Origin: Comamonas kerstersii
GTDB lineage: Bacteria; Pseudomonadota; Gammaproteobacteria; Burkholderiales; Burkholderiaceae_C
Length of the DNA: 64,000 nucleotides
Reading direction: 5' to 3'
NCBI RefSeq assembly: GCF_008801935.1
Contig: NZ_VZOT01000004.1
Span: forward strand, 264,891-328,890
The position numbers and the translations under genes are program-made. The notes beneath the pieces are model-generated. The model was not told the DNA's origin, did not search any database, and saw only the letters and a list, made by a program, of their open reading frames with translations. This document shows positions 7,961 to 16,344 of the stretch, piece after piece. How positions within the stretch are numbered: the stretch's first letter is position 1; every line of letters begins with the position of its first letter.

Positions 7961-9205
7961 TTAGTGTGCGTGGCTCACCGTCACGCCGGACTGAACGATC
8001 ATGCGGGCGGTGCGTACGCTCAAAGCCACGGCGATGACCCCCACGGCAAAGATCAAACCCAGCCATGTGGCGGCGTTGTGTTTTGCAGCAATGGCTGCCA
8101 CCGGGGTGATGGCTGCACCCAGCAGCAAAGGTACGGCCCCCAAGAGGGCGGCGCTGGCACCCAGTGCGGTGCTGCGCAGCGACAAGGCCATGGACATCAG
8201 CATGGCCTCTGCCATGCCCACACCCGCCAAGGCAATGAAAAAGCCAGCGATGATGCCGGGCAAGCCAATGGCCGTGAGGGCAGACACCAGCCCTACCAGC
8301 GCGCCGACGGCCAAGCAGGTCAAGCCAGCGATGGCCAATTGTTCGGTACGAAAGCGCGCGACCAGTTTGGCTGTGGCGGCTGCGCCTATGAATACGGCGA
8401 TGCCCGTACCCCCAAAGACAAAACCAAAGTCACGCGGCGACAGACCGTAATGCGTCTGATAGACGTAGGCTGCGCCGCCCACATAGACAAAGATAAAGAC
8501 AAAAGCGGCAGACAAGGTCAGCCCCGCCAGCACAAAGCGCTGGTCTTGCATGATGGCGGCATAGGTGCGCAGCACCTCTCCCGGGCGCAAAGAGCTGCGT
8601 GCGGCAGGCGGCAGGGTTTCCTTCAGGTGGATGGCCGAGTTAATGGTCGCCATACAGCCCAGCATCGCCAGCGCAATGAACACCCCGCGCCAGCCAAAAG
8701 CACTGCCAATCAAACCGCCTGCAGCAGGTGCCAGCACAGGGCCTACGCCTTGGATGGTCATCAGCATGGCAAACAGTTTGGCGGCGTCGGCGCCTTCGGT
8801 CACATCGCGCACCGTGCTCATGGCGGTCACCAGCACCAAGGAGGCGGCCAGGCCTTGCACTGCACGCGCCAGCAGCAGCACGGGCAGGTTGTAGGCGTAG
8901 GCTGCCCCCAAGGAGGCCAGTGCAAACACGAACAAGGCGGTCAGCAAAGGGCGGCGACGGCCATAGGCATCAATCAGCGGGCCGCAGATTAGCTGCCCAG
9001 CGCCAAGCGCCACCAAAAACACGGCCAGCGTCAGCTGCATGGCGGCGTAGTCAGTGCCCAGCTCCTGCGCCATGGCAGGGATAAAAGGCAGGTACATATC
9101 GATCGACGCAGGGCCGATGAGGGTGATCAGGCCTAGCGAAACCGCGATGAGGCCCAGAGAAATGGAAGGGGAAGGCATGAGAGAGTGGGTGCGCCCCAGC
9201 GCCAT
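7961..9205 (-). CDS. Bcr/CflA-type MFS drug efflux transporter
   Basis: A 414-residue inner-membrane proton antiporter with about 12 hydrophobic segments. 'GPASIDMYLPFIPAM' in the first helix-loop is the Bcr/CflA signature. 'GPLIDAYGRRRPLL' between helices 2 and 3 is MFS motif A. 'STVRDVTEG' and 'QGVGPVLAPAAGG' in helices 4-5 correspond to the drug/H+ antiporter motifs. Possible starts are TTG 9211, ATG 9205 and ATG 9178, and none has a strong ribosome-binding site. Substrates may include bicyclomycin-like or other small drugs, but specificity cannot be read from sequence. It leads a two-gene unit with the TetR gene. Confidence 0.88.
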   Translation of the reverse strand: MALGRTHSLMPSPSISLGLIAVSLGLITLIGPASIDMYLPFIPAMAQELGTDYAAMQLTLAVFLVALGAGQLICGPLIDAYGRRRPLLTALFVFALASLGAAYAYNLPVLLLARAVQGLAASLVLVTAMSTVRDVTEGADAAKLFAMLMTIQGVGPVLAPAAGGLIGSAFGWRGVFIALAMLGCMATINSAIHLKETLPPAARSSLRPGEVLRTYAAIMQDQRFVLAGLTLSAAFVFIFVYVGGAAYVYQTHYGLSPRDFGFVFGGTGIAVFIGAAATAKLVARFRTEQLAIAGLTCLAVGALVGLVSALTAIGLPGIIAGFFIALAGVGMAEAMLMSMALSLRSTALGASAALLGAVPLLLGAAITPVAAIAAKHNAATWLGLIFAVGVIAVALSVRTARMIVQSGVTVSHAH

Positions 9206-9235
9206 TGACAAACGCTTGGGTGAGATGGAATAAAA

Positions 9236-9259
9236 AAGCTACCGATCGATAGGTAGCTT
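9236..9259. promoter_or_regulatory. Palindromic candidate operator for the TetR regulator
   Basis: AAGCTACC (9236-9243) and GGTAGCTT (9252-9259) form a perfect 8-bp dyad around GATCGATA, 31 bases upstream of the efflux-pump start. The core TACCGATCGATAGGTA is close to a full palindrome. TetR-family dimers usually bind such sites over their own promoter, so I infer repression of the pump-regulator operon here. Confidence 0.65.
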
Positions 9260-9355
9260 AATCGAGTACATCGACAGGCGTTGGGGTGCCGCGCAGCAAG
9301 CATGCTGTGGTGAGGGTTTTCTAGACATTGGGTTGGGGGCAGCAGTCAATACCCA

Positions 9356-9382
9356 TAAAAAAGGAGCGCAGCAAGCGCTCCT
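9356..9382 (-). terminator. Rho-independent terminator of the CsbD gene
   Basis: Read on the minus strand, AGGAGCGC pairs with GCGCTCCT (9362-9382) around a 5-nt loop and is followed by a run of T (9357-9362 read in reverse). It is 29 bases beyond the csbD-like stop. Confidence 0.85.
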
Positions 9383-9410
9383 GTACGGGATGAGGGCTCC
9401 GAGGGATGCG

Positions 9411-9608
9411 TCAGATGCGCTTCTTCACGGCATCAGCGGCATCTTTCGCCGCTTCTTTGACGTCGCCCACTTTCTGCTGGGCCAGCCCTTCCGCCTGTTT
9501 GGCCAAGCCCTTGGCCTGTTGCTCGGGGCTGTCGATCAGCTCGCCGGTCTTTTGCTGCACTTTGCCTACGGTTTCCTTGATCGTGCCGGTGATTTGGTCT
9601 TTGTTCAT
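9411..9608 (-). CDS. CsbD family stress-response protein
   Basis: A 65-residue hydrophilic, Lys/Gln/Ala-rich protein starting 'MNKDQITGTIKETVGKVQQK', which is the CsbD repeat. Members are abundant under general stress and stationary phase in many bacteria, with no proven biochemical role. A strong AAGGAGG lies just before the ATG at 9608. It is a single gene with its own terminator. An inverted repeat CGGTCAGC/GCTGACCG (9638-9657) lies about 30 bases upstream of the start and could be a regulatory hairpin or the end of the upstream transcript. Confidence 0.9.
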   Translation of the reverse strand: MNKDQITGTIKETVGKVQQKTGELIDSPEQQAKGLAKQAEGLAQQKVGDVKEAAKDAADAVKKRI

Positions 9609-9795
9609 ACCGCCTCCTTACATCGTAAAAACAAGGGCGGTCAGCGCTTGCTGACCGTTCGAAGGGATAGCGTAACCCGATGAGCGGCTGGGGATGGACG
9701 GTCAGAGGCGCCCATGTCTGTGCGCGATGACTGACAGGCAGAGCCTGCTTTTTAGAGAGCATGCAGCGTAGAAGGGGCAAGCGCTGGAGGCTGTT

Positions 9796-10122
9796 TTATG
9801 CTTGGTCCTGCAATGCGGGCAACTGTGGTGTAGGCCACTCCAGCAGCTCTGCCAAGCGCTGGATGACCCAGCCCGCTTCGGCTGGGGTGACGGGGCCACC
9901 TTCGGCAGACAGCGCCGCATGAAAACCCAGCAAAATGCCCTCTTCGCTGGAATTGCCGCTGTGGTACAGCGTCTGCGCCTGTTCCACCAGGTGGCAGGCC
10001 AGGTCTTCGCACAGCTCGTAGCGCGCGACGACCTCGGCAATCGGCGTCTTCAGCACCCCGGCGCGGCTGCGGAACAGGCTGGCAAAGCTCTCGGGGGGCT
10101 GAATCTGGCTGGTGTCATCCAT
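9796..10122 (-). CDS. Conserved hypothetical protein, 108 aa
   Basis: A soluble protein with no signal peptide or membrane segment. The middle reads 'VVARYELCEDLACHLVEQA' and the end is Pro/Ala-rich. Short homologues of this kind occur in Comamonadaceae, and some are labelled 'ATPase with chaperone activity', but I see no P-loop or chaperone motif here, so I assign no function. It starts 11 bases after the stop of the next gene upstream (10134-10388, same strand), so the two are probably co-transcribed. Confidence 0.65.
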   Translation of the reverse strand: MDDTSQIQPPESFASLFRSRAGVLKTPIAEVVARYELCEDLACHLVEQAQTLYHSGNSSEEGILLGFHAALSAEGGPVTPAEAGWVIQRLAELLEWPTPQLPALQDQA

Positions 10123-10133
10123 GGTGCAGCTGC

Positions 10134-10388
10134 TTATTCGTGGTCGTACAGGCGCTCAAAGCGCAGGATGTCAATTTCCAGCTCACAGGTCACCAGCTGC
10201 CCGTTTTTGCCATCGGCCTTGCGGTGGGCCGCAAACAGCGTGGCCTTGCCGTCAAAGTCATAGTCCGGCAGGTGGATGAGGGCGTAGGCATCGGAGACAA
10301 AGCATTGGTGCTCGAACACTACGCGGTGTTCGTTGCGCGGAGAGGGGTACAGGATGTACTCAGGGGTATCAATGGTTTGAGTGGCCAT
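10134..10388 (-). CDS. Hypothetical protein, 84 aa
   Basis: Begins 'MATQTIDTPEYILYPSPRNE' and continues with 'ALIHLPDYDFDGKATLFAAH'. It is acidic, mostly beta-strand-like, with no signal peptide. The frame is open further upstream to 10658, but that part is antisense to moaE and is not credible, so the ATG at 10388 is chosen. No family is recognised. It pairs with the 108-residue gene downstream. Confidence 0.6.
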   Translation of the reverse strand: MATQTIDTPEYILYPSPRNEHRVVFEHQCFVSDAYALIHLPDYDFDGKATLFAAHRKADGKNGQLVTCELEIDILRFERLYDHE

Positions 10389-10506
10389 ACAAGCGAAAAA
10401 AATTTCGTCTCCGTAATTTCTAGTGGGCGACAATCCTAGCGCGTTAGTGCAGGCTTTCATGCGCATGTGGGCATGTACTCCATCACCTGCTGCGACAATC
10501 GTGTCC

Positions 10507-10968
10507 ATGACTGCCCCTCGCGTTTTGATCCAGACCCAAGATTTCGATGTTTCTGCCGAACTGGCCGCCCTGCGTGCAGGCGATGCGCGCGTGGGCGCAG
10601 TGTGCTGCTTTGTGGGCACGGTGCGTGACCGCAATGAGGGAGCCAGTGTCTCGGCCATGGAGCTGGAGCACTACCCCGGCATGACCGAAAAAAGCATTGA
10701 GGCCATTATTGAACGCGCCACCGAGCGCTTTGGCATCCATGCCGCCAAGGTGATTCACCGCATTGGCCCGCTGCAGCCCATGGACCAGATTGTGTTTGTG
10801 GGTGTGACATCGGCCCACCGTGGCATGAGCTTTCAGGCCTGCGAATTCATCATGGACTACCTCAAGTCCGAAGCCCCTTTCTGGAAGAAAGAGCAGACGC
10901 CCGAAGGCGCGCGTTGGGTGGATGCGCGCGTCAGCGACGAAGAAGCACTGGCGCGCTGGCAGCCGTAA
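10507..10968 (+). CDS. moaE: Molybdopterin synthase catalytic subunit MoaE
   Basis: A 153-residue subunit that, with thiocarboxylated MoaD, converts precursor Z (cPMP) to molybdopterin. 'GAVCCFVGTVRD' near residue 30, 'LEHYPGMTEKSI' near 57, 'HRIGPL' near 83 and 'SAPFWKKE'-type lysines ('EAPFWKKEQ', near 125) give the active site. The ATG at 10507 is preferred over an upstream in-frame start at 10423. It is separated from moaD by a 3.8-kb accessory insert and so needs its own promoter. Confidence 0.95.
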   Translation: MTAPRVLIQTQDFDVSAELAALRAGDARVGAVCCFVGTVRDRNEGASVSAMELEHYPGMTEKSIEAIIERATERFGIHAAKVIHRIGPLQPMDQIVFVGVTSAHRGMSFQACEFIMDYLKSEAPFWKKEQTPEGARWVDARVSDEEALARWQP

Positions 10969-10991
10969 ATACGGTTGCACGCAGCCTATGA

Positions 10992-11019
10992 AAAACGGGC
11001 CTGCATGCAGGCCCGTTTT
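10992..11019. terminator. Bidirectional terminator between moaE and yceI
   Basis: AAAACGGGCCTGC and GCAGGCCCGTTTT form a nearly continuous palindrome with A and T runs on either side, between the convergent moaE and yceI genes. Confidence 0.85.
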
Positions 11020-11037
11020 GTTTGTGGCAGGTGTCGC

Positions 11038-11613
11038 TTAAGGTTGCTTCACGGCTTCCATCTGCAGCACCAGTCGCACGTTCTTGGGGAAGCCCCAGTC
11101 GACGCCGTAGTTCACGCCCCACTGGGTGCGGTCGATGGTGGTTTCAAAGTCACCGCCGCAGACTTCTGTCTTGAGCATGGGGCTGTCATAGCAGGTGAAC
11201 TTGTTGGCCTGGATGGTCACGGGGTGGGTCTGGCCGTTCATGGTCAGCTGGCCGGTCACTTCCTTGAGCTTGTCGCCGTCAAACACAAACTTGTCAGAGA
11301 CAAACTTGGCTTCAGGGAACTGCTCCACGTTAAAGATGTCGGCGCTCTTGAGGTGCTTGTCGAACGCGGCAGTGCCGGAGTTCACGGATGCGGTTTTCAG
11401 CACCACTTCTACCTTGCCGTTCTTGCCAGCCTTGTCGAAAGCCACAGTGCCGCCAATGTCGTCAAAGCGTGCACGGTTGGTGGATGCGCCAAAGTGGTCG
11501 ATCTCGAACGTGGCGAAGGTGTGTGTGGGGTCGATGGTGTAGTTCGCAGGGGCAGCGTGTGCGGCGGTGGCAAACAGACCAGCGGCGGTCAGGGTCAACA
11601 GAGTAGTGCGCAT
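11038..11613 (-). CDS. YceI family periplasmic protein (copy 2 of the pair)
   Basis: A 191-residue lipocalin-like protein. A signal peptide covers about residues 1-20 (ending 'AAHAA'), followed by the YceI core 'YTIDPTHTFATFEIDHFGAS', 'DKHLKSADIFNVEQFPEAKF' and 'VTGQLTMNGQTHPV'. Family members bind polyisoprenoids or are base/osmotic-stress induced. AAGGAG precedes the ATG at 11613. Its partner copy and a cytochrome b561 lie upstream on the same strand. In this paralogue the C-terminus carries two cysteines ('FTCYDSPMLKTEVCGG'). Confidence 0.9.
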   Translation of the reverse strand: MRTTLLTLTAAGLFATAAHAAPANYTIDPTHTFATFEIDHFGASTNRARFDDIGGTVAFDKAGKNGKVEVVLKTASVNSGTAAFDKHLKSADIFNVEQFPEAKFVSDKFVFDGDKLKEVTGQLTMNGQTHPVTIQANKFTCYDSPMLKTEVCGGDFETTIDRTQWGVNYGVDWGFPKNVRLVLQMEAVKQP

Positions 11614-11655
11614 GAAGATCTCCTTGAAGTTCAGTGAACGTGCTTTGAAATAAGG

Positions 11656-11670
11656 AGCTGCCAGCGCTTG
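11656..11670 (+). repeat. Copy of the AGCTGCCAGCGCTTG motif
   Basis: An exact AGCTGCCAGCGCTTG in the 129-base gap between the two yceI genes, without a visible second arm. Confidence 0.6.
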
Positions 11671-11742
11671 TGATTGCTTATTTTCAAAGTGATATGGCTT
11701 TGAAATGGTGCAAATACAGCGCAAGCAGCTATGAAAACAGAA

Positions 11743-12315
11743 TCAGAGCTTGCCAATGCCCGTCAGTGCCAGCTTGAACTGGACGTTGACCTCATTGGCG
11801 ACCATGGAGGTGTCCGCCCAGTCGCCATCGCCAATCTTGAAGGACAGGCGCTGCAGCGGCAAGCTGCCGGTGGCGGTGGTGATGTCGCCAGATTGCGTCA
11901 GCGTCACCGGTACGGAGACTGGCTGGCTCTGGCCCTTGATAGTGAGCGTGCCGTCAATCTGGTACTTGCCATCGCCCAGCGCCTTGACGGCAGTGGAGTC
12001 AAACGTGGCCTTGGGGAACTGGCCCACATTGAACCAGTCGGCACTCAGCAGATTGCTGTCGGTCTCCTTGCTGCCCATAGTGGCGCTGCCCGTGTCCACG
12101 GTGAACACAATCTTGCTGGTTTCGGGCTTGGCCACATCAAACTGCAGCTGCGCTTCAAATTGCTTGAAATGGCCTTTGAGCGGCACGCCCAGCTGTTTGG
12201 CAGTGAACTCAATGCTGCTTTGTGCAGGCAGTACGGCCTGCTGGGCCATGGCAGCCGTGCCCAGCAGGGCCAGGCTGGCAAAGCTCAGGGTGCGGAAGGT
12301 GGTGGTGAAGGTCAT
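11743..12315 (-). CDS. YceI family periplasmic protein (copy 1 of the pair)
   Basis: A 190-residue YceI paralogue with a clear signal peptide ('FASLALLGTAAMAQQ', cut near residue 25). It then has 'SSIEFTAKQLGVPLKGHF' and 'LLSADWFNVGQFPKATF' in the lipocalin-like barrel. AAGGAG is placed well before the ATG at 12315; upstream in-frame codons overlap the b561 gene and are not used. It starts 38 bases after the b561 stop, the same pairing as E. coli yceJ-yceI, which points to a shared role in the cell envelope. It has diverged clearly from its neighbour at 11038. Confidence 0.92.
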   Translation of the reverse strand: MTFTTTFRTLSFASLALLGTAAMAQQAVLPAQSSIEFTAKQLGVPLKGHFKQFEAQLQFDVAKPETSKIVFTVDTGSATMGSKETDSNLLSADWFNVGQFPKATFDSTAVKALGDGKYQIDGTLTIKGQSQPVSVPVTLTQSGDITTATGSLPLQRLSFKIGDGDWADTSMVANEVNVQFKLALTGIGKL

Positions 12316-12353
12316 GGAAGTCTCCTTGTGACGCTTGGCAAACAAATATTCCA

Positions 12354-12920
12354 TCATCGTGATCCGTCGCGGCCAGGCAGCATGCGCTGCAGCAGGCCAT
12401 CGCGGTCGACCAGCTGGTGCTTCAGGGCGGCCGCTACGTGCAGCACGATGAGCACGGCCAGGGTGTAGGCCGCGATCATGTGCCATGGCTTGATGGTTTC
12501 GGCCAGCTCAGGGCTGGCGGCCACCAGATCAGGCAGCTGCCATACGCCAAACCACACGACCGGAAAACCTGCGGCCGAGCTGTAGGCCCAGCCCAGCAGC
12601 GGCACGGCAAAAAACAGCACATACATCAGGTGGTGTACACCGTGGTGTGCCACCTGTTGCCAGCGCGGCATGAGGCTGGTGATGCGGGCAGGCAGGGCAG
12701 GCGGGCGGTGCGTGATGCGCCACAGCAGGCGCAGCGCACTCAGGGCCAAAATGGTCATGCCCGCCCATTTGTGCCAGTTGTAGTACTTGAGCTTGGTGGG
12801 CGAAAACGGCAGCCCCACCATGTACCAGCCAAAAACCAGCAAACCAATCAAGCCAAGGGCCAGCAGCCAGTGCAGAGCCATGGCAGTGAGGGTGTAGCGC
12901 GTGGTGGTGTGGGATGGCAT
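12354..12920 (-). CDS. Cytochrome b561 family membrane protein
   Basis: A 188-residue integral membrane protein with four hydrophobic segments (about 12-35, 50-68, 92-115 and 140-165). Likely haem ligands are the histidines in 'ALHWLLAL', 'WHKWAGM' and the last helix ('VLHVAAALKH'). Bacterial b561 proteins carry electrons from the quinone pool, for example to superoxide. It is the first gene of the b561-yceI-yceI unit. Confidence 0.92.
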   Translation of the reverse strand: MPSHTTTRYTLTAMALHWLLALGLIGLLVFGWYMVGLPFSPTKLKYYNWHKWAGMTILALSALRLLWRITHRPPALPARITSLMPRWQQVAHHGVHHLMYVLFFAVPLLGWAYSSAAGFPVVWFGVWQLPDLVAASPELAETIKPWHMIAAYTLAVLIVLHVAAALKHQLVDRDGLLQRMLPGRDGSR

Positions 12921-13094
12921 AGGTACGGTTGCAGTTCGGAAGAGGCACTCAGTCTAGAAGCAGCGGGTGGCCTTGGCATTCAATGCGCTTGAAGACACAC
13001 TTCAAATCATTGCAAGGAACTTTGTGCAAGCGGCGCAATCGGCATGCTGGCTGCCAAGGTGATGAAAAAAGTGCAGATGCATGGCTTGTTATAT

Positions 13095-13121
13095 CTTGAA
13101 AACTGTGCCAAAGCCCTGAAC
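13095..13121 (+). promoter_or_regulatory. Heat-shock (sigma-32-like) promoter of clpB
   Basis: CTTGAAA at 13095-13101 matches the sigma-32 -35 box exactly. After 12 bases CCCTGAAC (13114-13121) is a partial match to its CCCCAT-type -10 box. It ends 41 bases before the clpB ATG, a suitable leader length, and clpB is a classic heat-shock gene. Confidence 0.6.
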
Positions 13122-13162
13122 TGCTTATCAGCAAACGAATAACAGATAAGGACACAATTAAT

Positions 13163-15772
13163 ATGCGCATCGACAAACTCACCACCAAATTCCAAGAGGC
13201 ATTGAGCGACGCCCAGAGCCTGGCCCTGGGCAACGATCACGCCTATATCGACCCCCTGCACCTGCTGGCTGCCATGCTGCGCCAGAACGATGGCCCCAAG
13301 GCCTTGCTCGAGCGTGCAGGCGCGAATGTGGCCGCCATGAGCACGGCGGTGGAAAACGCCGTCAAGCAGCTGCCCCAGGTGACAGGGCAAGACCAAGTGC
13401 AGGTCGGCCCCGATCTGGCCAAGCTGCTGCAGGCCACGGAAAAAGAAGCCATCAAGCGTGGCGACCAGTTCATTGCCAGCGAGCTGTTCCTGCTGGCGCT
13501 GGCAGACAGCGACACCAAGGCGGCCAAGATTGCCAAGGACAACGGCCTGAACCGCAAGGCCATGGAAGCTGCCATCAGCCTGGTGCGCGGCGGCAAAACC
13601 ATGGACAGCGCCGAAGGCGAAAGCCAGCGCGATGCCCTGAAGAAATACACGCTGGACCTGACCGAGCGCGCCCGCATGGGCAAGCTCGACCCCGTGATTG
13701 GCCGTGACGACGAAATTCGCCGCGCCATTCAGGTGCTGCAGCGCCGCAGCAAGAACAACCCCGTGCTCATCGGTGAACCCGGTGTGGGCAAGACCGCCAT
13801 CGTGGAAGGTCTGGCACAGCGCATTGTGGAAGGCGAAGTGCCTGAAACCCTCAAGGACAAGCGCGTGCTGGTGCTGGACATGGCAGGCCTGCTGGCCGGT
13901 GCCAAGTACCGCGGTGAGTTTGAAGAGCGCCTCAAAGCCGTGCTCAATGACGTGGCCAAGGAAGAGGGCCGCATCATCTTGTTCATCGACGAAATCCACA
14001 CCATGGTCGGCGCAGGCAAGGCCGAAGGTGCCATGGACGCGGGCAATATGCTCAAGCCTGCGCTGGCACGTGGCGAGCTGCACTGCATTGGCGCCACCAC
14101 CCTGGACGAATACCGCAAGTACATCGAAAAAGACGCCGCACTGGAGCGCCGTTTCCAGAAGGTGCTGGTGGAAGAGCCTTCGGTGGAAGACACCATTGCC
14201 ATTTTGCGCGGCCTGCAGGTGCGCTACGAAGCTCACCACGGCGTGGACATTACCGACCCTGCCATCGTGGCTGCGGCCGAACTCTCGCACCGCTACATCA
14301 CCGACCGCTTCCTGCCTGACAAGGCCATTGACCTGATCGACGAGGCGGCGGCCAAGATCAAGATCGAGATCGACTCCAAGCCCGAGGAGATGGACAAGCT
14401 TGAGCGCCGCATGATTCAGCTCAAGATCGAGCGTGAGGCCATGAAGAAGGAAAAGGACGAGGCTTCGCAAAAGCGCCTGCAGCTCATCGAGGAAGAGCTC
14501 GAAAGCCTGGAGCGTGAGTACGCCGATCTGGAAGAAATCTGGAAGGCCGAAAAGGCCAGCGCCCTGGGCTCTGAGCAGATCCGCAAGGAAGTGGACGCCA
14601 TACGCACGCAGATCGAAGATCTGAAGCGCAAGGGCGACTTCAACAAGGTGGCCGAGCTGCAGTACGGCAAGTTGCCTGCGCTGGAAAAACAGCTCAAGGA
14701 AGCGCAGGCCAATGAGGCCGATGGCGAGGCCCCCAAGCACCGCCTGCTGCGCACCCAGGTGGGCGCGGAAGAAATTGCCGAAGTGGTCAGCCGCGCGACC
14801 GGTATTCCGGTGGCCAAGATGATGCAGGGCGAAAAAGACAAGCTGCTGCACATGGAAGACAAGCTGCACGAGCGTGTGGTGGGGCAGGATGAAGCCATTT
14901 CCGCGGTCTCCAACGCCATCCGCCGTTCGCGCTCGGGTCTGGCAGATCCCAACAAGCCGTTGGGCAGCTTCCTGTTCCTGGGCCCCACTGGCGTCGGCAA
15001 GACCGAGCTGTGCAAGGCGCTGGCAGGTTTCCTGTTCGACAGCGAAGAGCATCTGGTGCGCATCGACATGTCGGAATTCATGGAAAAGCATAGCGTGGCA
15101 CGCCTGATTGGTGCGCCTCCCGGCTATGTGGGCTATGAAGAAGGCGGCTATCTGACCGAAGCCGTGCGCCGCAAGCCCTACAGCGTGCTGCTGCTCGACG
15201 AGGTGGAAAAAGCCCACCCTGACGTCTTCAACGTGCTGCTGCAGGTGCTGGACGATGGCCGCCTGACCGATGGCCAGGGCCGCACCGTGGACTTCAAGAA
15301 CACGGTGATCGTGATGACCAGCAACATTGGCTCGCAGCTCATCCAGGCGATGGTGGGTCAGGACAATGAGGAGATCAAGGAAGCAGTCTGGGGGGAACTA
15401 AAACTGAATTTCCGCCCCGAATTCCTGAACCGTATCGACGAAACCGTGGTCTTCCATGGGCTGGATGCCGCCAACATTGCGTCCATCGCCAAGATCCAGT
15501 TGCGCTTGTTGCAACAGCGTCTGGAAAAAATGGATCTGGAAATGGTTGTCACCGACGCTGCCTTGGCGGAATTGGCTAAAGTAGGGTTTGATCCGGTCTT
15601 TGGCGCACGTCCGCTCAAGCGGGCGATTCAGCAGCGCATCGAGAACCCGCTCTCGCGCCTGCTGCTGGAAGGCAAGTTCCCGCCCAAGAGCCGCATCGAG
15701 GTGTCCGTGGATCCTGTGCTGGAGCCCGGCGTCTTCAAATTTGGCTTGGCCAGCGCTGACAGCGCCAGCTAA
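13163..15772 (+). CDS. clpB: ATP-dependent disaggregase ClpB
   Basis: An 869-residue Hsp100 hexamer subunit that, with DnaK, threads aggregated proteins through its pore. Order: Clp N-domain (1-145), first AAA+ module with Walker A lysine Lys210 ('[13 protein letters not shown]') and Walker B 'LFIDEIHTM', a long coiled-coil middle domain (about 405-530, rich in Glu/Lys), and a second AAA+ with Lys613 ('[13 protein letters not shown]') and '[10 protein letters not shown]'. Both arginine fingers are in place. AAGGA precedes the ATG. A sigma-32-like promoter is listed at 13095. In relatives clpB often lies near moaE; here the b561-yceI unit sits between. Confidence 0.98.
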   Translation: MRIDKLTTKFQEALSDAQSLALGNDHAYIDPLHLLAAMLRQNDGPKALLERAGANVAAMSTAVENAVKQLPQVTGQDQVQVGPDLAKLLQATEKEAIKRGDQFIASELFLLALADSDTKAAKIAKDNGLNRKAMEAAISLVRGGKTMDSAEGESQRDALKKYTLDLTERARMGKLDPVIGRDDEIRRAIQVLQRRSKNNPVLIGEPGVGKTAIVEGLAQRIVEGEVPETLKDKRVLVLDMAGLLAGAKYRGEFEERLKAVLNDVAKEEGRIILFIDEIHTMVGAGKAEGAMDAGNMLKPALARGELHCIGATTLDEYRKYIEKDAALERRFQKVLVEEPSVEDTIAILRGLQVRYEAHHGVDITDPAIVAAAELSHRYITDRFLPDKAIDLIDEAAAKIKIEIDSKPEEMDKLERRMIQLKIEREAMKKEKDEASQKRLQLIEEELESLEREYADLEEIWKAEKASALGSEQIRKEVDAIRTQIEDLKRKGDFNKVAELQYGKLPALEKQLKEAQANEADGEAPKHRLLRTQVGAEEIAEVVSRATGIPVAKMMQGEKDKLLHMEDKLHERVVGQDEAISAVSNAIRRSRSGLADPNKPLGSFLFLGPTGVGKTELCKALAGFLFDSEEHLVRIDMSEFMEKHSVARLIGAPPGYVGYEEGGYLTEAVRRKPYSVLLLDEVEKAHPDVFNVLLQVLDDGRLTDGQGRTVDFKNTVIVMTSNIGSQLIQAMVGQDNEEIKEAVWGELKLNFRPEFLNRIDETVVFHGLDAANIASIAKIQLRLLQQRLEKMDLEMVVTDAALAELAKVGFDPVFGARPLKRAIQQRIENPLSRLLLEGKFPPKSRIEVSVDPVLEPGVFKFGLASADSAS

Positions 15773-15823
15773 GCTCACGGCATCCGGTGCTCCGGCACCG
15801 GGTGTGCATAGAAAGGCATAGCT

Positions 15824-16198
15824 TTGAACGACTTTTTGAATGCTGTAACCCGCTGGACCGTACGCCTTGTGCTGCTCGCGGTTGGTGTGGTGTTCTTCCT
15901 GAGTCTCTTGACCGTGGCTTGCATCTTGGCCGCCGTCTGGGCATTGCGTGCGCTGTGGGCCAAGCTCACAGGGCAGCCGGTGACTCCGTGGGTCATGCCC
16001 ATGCGTGGCGCAGCCAGTTGGGCCAGCATGGCGCAGCGCGCTGGCGGATTTGGTGGCATGCGTGGTGCAGCTGCGGACAGCAGCGAAGAAGCCAGTGACG
16101 CAGCCCCCTTCACCCCCGCAGCAGGCAGCAAGCGCGGTGGCATCCTGCCCAAGATGGCCAACGATGTCAGCGATGTACAGCCACGCGAAGTTCGCTAA
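15824..16198 (+). CDS. Small membrane protein of unknown function, 124 aa
   Basis: One or two hydrophobic helices (about residues 14-45, 'LVLLAVGVVFFLSLLTVACI') are followed by a Gly/Ala/Ser-rich, probably cytoplasmic tail. There is no ATG near the front. The TTG at 15824 is preceded by GAAAGG at 7 bases and gives the complete first helix, so a TTG start is likely. A hairpin (CCGGTGC/GCACCGG, 15784-15801) without a T-run separates it from clpB. No family is recognised. Confidence 0.65.
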   Translation: MNDFLNAVTRWTVRLVLLAVGVVFFLSLLTVACILAAVWALRALWAKLTGQPVTPWVMPMRGAASWASMAQRAGGFGGMRGAAADSSEEASDAAPFTPAAGSKRGGILPKMANDVSDVQPREVR

Positions 16199-16212
16199 GC
16201 CTTGAGTTCCAG

Positions 16213-16236
16213 AGCAGGCCCTGTGCCTGCTTTTTT
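16213..16236 (+). terminator. Rho-independent terminator
   Basis: AGCAGGC (16213-16219) pairs with GCCTGCT around CCTGT and runs into T6, just past the 124-residue gene. It probably ends the clpB transcript. Confidence 0.85.
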
Positions 16237-16344
16237 GTCGCTGTGTGCGCCTGAGCAGCTCGTGTGTGAACACATGGTGCGCCTGTCACGTGTTGTGCAA
16301 CCATGGGTGGGAACCTATCGTGCTTCCCGCAGTCCCCCTCTACC

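Noticed and set aside
9333..9683. A plus-strand frame opposite the CsbD gene
   Set aside because: CsbD on the minus strand has a strong ribosome-binding site, a terminator and a clear family match. The plus-strand frame is its shadow.
10389..10658. Upstream extension of the 84-residue gene to 10658
   Set aside because: The extra sequence is antisense to the start of moaE, which is certain. The ATG at 10388 gives a compact protein.
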